This document shows, in pieces, positions 3,370-5,802 of a stretch of 5,802 nt of DNA. Position 1 is the first letter of the stretch, and the number at the start of each line of letters is the position of its first letter. The DNA is taken from contig JAFGCN010000005.1 of NCBI GenBank assembly GCA_016932615.1, positions 1-5,802 on the forward strand. The letters run 5' to 3'. The translations under genes and the position numbers were made by a program. The notes beneath the pieces were generated by a model. The model did no database searches and was not told the DNA's origin. It was given only the letters and a program-made list of their open reading frames with translations. This DNA is from Candidatus Aenigmatarchaeota archaeon (GTDB taxonomy: Archaea > Aenigmatarchaeota > Aenigmatarchaeia > QMZS01).

Positions 3370-5802
3370 AATACCTTCCCCTGCACGAGATTGCTTTATT
3401 TTGCCTCATTCTTAACGTCTTTGGGGGGCTAGCAGCAGCGGCATGTACCTGCGGCTCCTGCCAGTACTGCGTTTCGGGTCACGAAATATGCAGTGCCACC
3501 TGTTGGAGAACCTGTACCGATCCAGAAACGGGGGAGGATTATTATTGCAAGCCCTATTGCTGCGAACGTACGTTCTGTTGTGAAGTCTGCAGAAATTATT
3601 GCGCTGGAACAGACAGCAGCTGCGGCTGCACCTCTTGTAGCGATTGCACGGCACAGAACGGCTGGTACAATAATGGAGCGCCCTACGCCTGCTGTGTTGG
3701 AGAGTCCAGATGCACCTGCCAATACCAGGATTATAGAAACTACCACTGCTCTTCTACGTCATGCACATTCGAGAGTTGGCTGCATAGAACAATCCGGTAT
3801 GACTGTTACGACTGCAACAATAACAACCACTACCTGTGCTATGGCAATGACCTTTATTTCAGAGATTACTTCTGTTCTGGTGGTGCTTGCAGTTACACCG
3901 ACTCCTTCGTAAGAGACTGTTGCGGGGGAGAAGCATATGCTTCAGACGGTGACGGCGGAAATAACCCTTCCGTTACTGCGGGTTGCAGTGGGGGGATAGG
4001 GGCTGGCTGCAGCGGCAGCTCATGCTACACAACTCCCGGCGCAAGCGGAACAGACCATTGTGAAGGAACCTGCCATACAGGAATAAATGGGTGTTATTTC
4101 AGAGAATACTTCATTGCCGATTCCAGCGACGGGTGCAGTGGCCCAGACACCTGCACGTCAACAACCCATGATGCAGACACGAACCCAAATACCTGCAACA
4201 CCTGCCGCATCCAAAGGGACTCAACTCTCAGGTGGAACCTCGGCTGCTCGGGAGGGACAAGCTGCGCGTCTTCACCAAACACCTGCTGCGGGGATGACTC
4301 CGCAGAATACAATTCTACTTGCCAGTGCAACCCGGTTTCCTGCGCATGCGGCGGGGACCAGGAGGCCTGCTGCAGGACAAGCGACAGCTGCGTGTGGAGC
4401 GGAGGATGCTACCTTCACGACCACCAGGCGGACATCGACATAGACGGAAGCATAGAATACTGCTATCACGGGACTTGGTTTGCTTTTCCCGACCTGAACT
4501 CTAGCGAAACAAACCTATCCACAAACATTTCCATTGTCGACAGGGACAAGGAAAGCGCGGACACCCATGACAAAATCCTCATCACAATCAGGGTTTACGA
4601 CCAGGACGACTGGGATGCCAGCCACATCTACCTCACAATCCAGAATCCTTCCGGGGGCATAGAGATAAACCCGCAGGAGCTTTTCGGCGGATATGTCGAC
4701 TCCAAGCACTGGATTGCAAATTACACTTACGACCCCAGAAATGACGCTCCCCTTGGAAAGTACGACGTAACGATAAAAGCGGTAGACCTGAGGGGGTACT
4801 CCGCGCAAAAGACCTTTGAGGACGCTTTTACCGTAGAAGACCTCAATATAGCAACCACCTGGAGCGGAAACACAACTGACATTTACTTTACGGGAAACGC
4901 AAAAGAGATTTTTGCCAACCTTGGAATCTCGGAGATAATCTCGCAAAACTGCAGCGAGCCCTCCATAGTGGACATACCTGACGGAAACAACGATACGCGC
5001 AAGGACTATGTTTCCTTGCGGCTTTGCGGGGTAAACAATCTCACTGCGGGAACGTGCACAGTTTCGGCAGGGGCTTTCACCTGTTACGTCCAGGACATCA
5101 AAATCACAAACAAGTCGCCGTCTCTTTCTTATGTGCTTACCGACCCAAACCACATATCCGGGAGCCAGGACATATATGTACGGCTAAATGGGACAATAAA
5201 TGGCTTTGGCATAACTGACCCGGACAAGTATGTAAACCCCTGGCAGAACCTGACTTACCTTGTAGACTGCCAAAACACCGAAAACGTCGGCTGGTGGGGT
5301 GAGTTCTTCAACCAGACAAAAACAAAAATCCACTCGCCATCTTCCCTGAACCCCACAGGGGAAACGCACATTTCAGTCGATTACAGCGAAAGGCAGGCTT
5401 ACGTAAACCTCCGTGCGCCCGGAAGAACGCAGTTCAGCTATAATTCCCTGGCAAGCTTCGTTCTGGGAAAGTACGAGTATATCGCCGACCTCAGGTACTT
5501 CTGGCCAGAATATTTGGGTGGTTACGGCTTCACTCCATTCAACTACCAGATTGCAAACAGGAGCACGAATTACACCATTGCCGCAATTGACATAACACAC
5601 CACACCCTTCCTAAAAGAGTGATACGTGGAGAACTTATAGAGGGTGTGGTTGGCGGATACTTCATAGCATCCATGGACATTGATTACTGGGAGGTCGTGC
5701 AGGCAGCCAAGTACAGATGCACAAACAAGACAACTGAAGGGCGGTATTGGGTTACAAGCCACAATGTGACTTCGGGAAACGATACCGTGGAAATTCCCGA
5801 GA
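3366..5802 (+). CDS. Giant cysteine-rich, sequon-rich surface protein (C-terminus beyond window)
   Basis: The frame starts at the ATG overlapping the upstream TGA and stays open for 812 codons to the window edge, so it is incomplete. Residues 1-25 form a signal peptide (hydrophobic 9-24, then AAAA). Residues 27-366 hold 54 cysteines. They include C-x-C-x2-C-x2-C at 27-35 and again at 86-94, six CC pairs (65, 71, 109, 185, 307, 335), and repeated aromatic-CSxxxC units (near 123-133, 164-175, 244-263 and 290-300). From 378 the composition changes. An Ig/FN3-like beta-sandwich follows at about 385-492, with PLGKYDVTIKAVD typical of its last strands, then further beta-rich sequence with only six cysteines and 17 sequons. 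One sequon (N316) lies in the cysteine zone. The protein is surely extracellular and probably disulfide-bonded and glycosylated. Its function is unknown; a surface fibre, adhesin or S-layer-associated role is inference. Confidence 0.9.
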   Translation, partial: MKYLPLHEIALFCLILNVFGGLAAAACTCGSCQYCVSGHEICSATCWRTCTDPETGEDYYCKPYCCERTFCCEVCRNYCAGTDSSCGCTSCSDCTAQNGWYNNGAPYACCVGESRCTCQYQDYRNYHCSSTSCTFESWLHRTIRYDCYDCNNNNHYLCYGNDLYFRDYFCSGGACSYTDSFVRDCCGGEAYASDGDGGNNPSVTAGCSGGIGAGCSGSSCYTTPGASGTDHCEGTCHTGINGCYFREYFIADSSDGCSGPDTCTSTTHDADTNPNTCNTCRIQRDSTLRWNLGCSGGTSCASSPNTCCGDDSAEYNSTCQCNPVSCACGGDQEACCRTSDSCVWSGGCYLHDHQADIDIDGSIEYCYHGTWFAFPDLNSSETNLSTNISIVDRDKESADTHDKILITIRVYDQDDWDASHIYLTIQNPSGGIEINPQELFGGYVDSKHWIANYTYDPRNDAPLGKYDVTIKAVDLRGYSAQKTFEDAFTVEDLNIATTWSGNTTDIYFTGNAKEIFANLGISEIISQNCSEPSIVDIPDGNNDTRKDYVSLRLCGVNNLTAGTCTVSAGAFTCYVQDIKITNKSPSLSYVLTDPNHISGSQDIYVRLNGTINGFGITDPDKYVNPWQNLTYLVDCQNTENVGWWGEFFNQTKTKIHSPSSLNPTGETHISVDYSERQAYVNLRAPGRTQFSYNSLASFVLGKYEYIADLRYFWPEYLGGYGFTPFNYQIANRSTNYTIAAIDITHHTLPKRVIRGELIEGVVGGYFIASMDIDYWEVVQAAKYRCTNKTTEGRYWVTSHNVTSGNDTVEIPE
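3854..3872 (+). repeat. Internal direct repeat, copy 1 (YFRDYF unit)
   Basis: These 19 bases match 4094-4112 at 18 of 19 positions, exactly 240 bases (80 codons) apart and in the same reading frame. They encode the YFRDYF core of an aromatic-CSxxxC unit (residues 163-169). The nucleotide-level similarity suggests duplication within the cysteine-rich region, although the flanking cysteines do not align at this offset. Confidence 0.6.
4094..4112 (+). repeat. Internal direct repeat, copy 2 (YFREYF unit)
   Basis: This is the second copy of the 19-base repeat at 3854-3872, encoding YFREYF (residues 243-249). In this copy the cysteine that follows YF in copy 1 is replaced by Ile, and the CSG element occurs seven residues later (C257). 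This fits a diverged module with a small insertion. Confidence 0.6.

Noticed and set aside
3493-3912. Plus-strand 139-codon frame rich in Ala, Thr and Val
   Set aside because: It is a frame-shifted shadow of the cysteine codons of the large gene starting at 3366, with no start signal and low-complexity composition typical of such shadows.
4087-4443. Plus-strand 118-codon Ala/Thr-rich frame
   Set aside because: It lies inside the large gene in another frame; the true frame has the signal peptide, Cys modules and sequons.
4515-5153. Minus-strand frame of 212 codons
   Set aside because: It is antisense to the Ig-like half of the large protein, with no promoter, ribosome-binding site or recognisable motif.
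5373-5762. Minus-strand frame of 129 codons
   Set aside because: It is antisense to the sequon-rich region of the large protein and is probably open only by composition.
1-5802. CRISPR array, transposase or insertion-sequence ends
   Set aside because: No regularly spaced repeats, no transposase motifs and no paired terminal repeats with target duplications were seen.

Overview
The window looks archaeal, most likely from a DPANN-type lineage or another small archaeal genome. The two ribosomal proteins match archaeal uS19 and uL22. Several starts lack a Shine-Dalgarno site, and TATA-like boxes rather than sigma-type promoters precede genes. Three predicted exported proteins are rich in N-x-S/T sequons, as expected for an archaeal surface with AglB-type N-glycosylation. 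The exact phylum cannot be fixed from this sequence.

Layout: (1) 1-34 may hold the first 11 codons of an unidentified minus-strand gene. (2) 35-213 is intergenic. Two AT-rich flanks enclose a GC-rich core at about 81-167 with a GAAA-tetraloop hairpin and two mutually exclusive helices, which may be a small RNA or a structured mRNA leader. (3) 214-1283 encodes uS19 and uL22, two bases apart. The usual S10-operon neighbours (L2 before, S3 and L29 after) are absent, so the cluster is broken here. uL22 has a shortened core and a 101-residue Lys/Ala/Glu tail. (4) 1284-1454 is intergenic, with nested inverted repeats, then a TATA-like box and a GGTGAT ribosome-binding site. (5) 1455-5802 is a tight three-gene cluster of predicted surface or secreted proteins. 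These are a 421-residue glycoprotein, a 207-residue membrane-anchored protein, and a very large cysteine-rich glycoprotein that starts on a 4-base ATGA overlap and is still open at the window edge after 812 codons.

The third gene of the cluster is the main item of interest. After a signal peptide, residues 27-366 contain 54 cysteines (about 16 percent) with repeated C-x-C-x2-C-x2-C and CSxxxC motifs. From residue 378 on the protein changes abruptly into a cysteine-poor, beta-rich, Ig-like region with 17 sequons in 435 residues. The two upstream genes encode smaller sequon-bearing exported proteins in the same transcription unit, so the three may form one envelope structure. No function can be assigned to any of them. 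No CRISPR array, insertion sequence, tRNA or rRNA was found.
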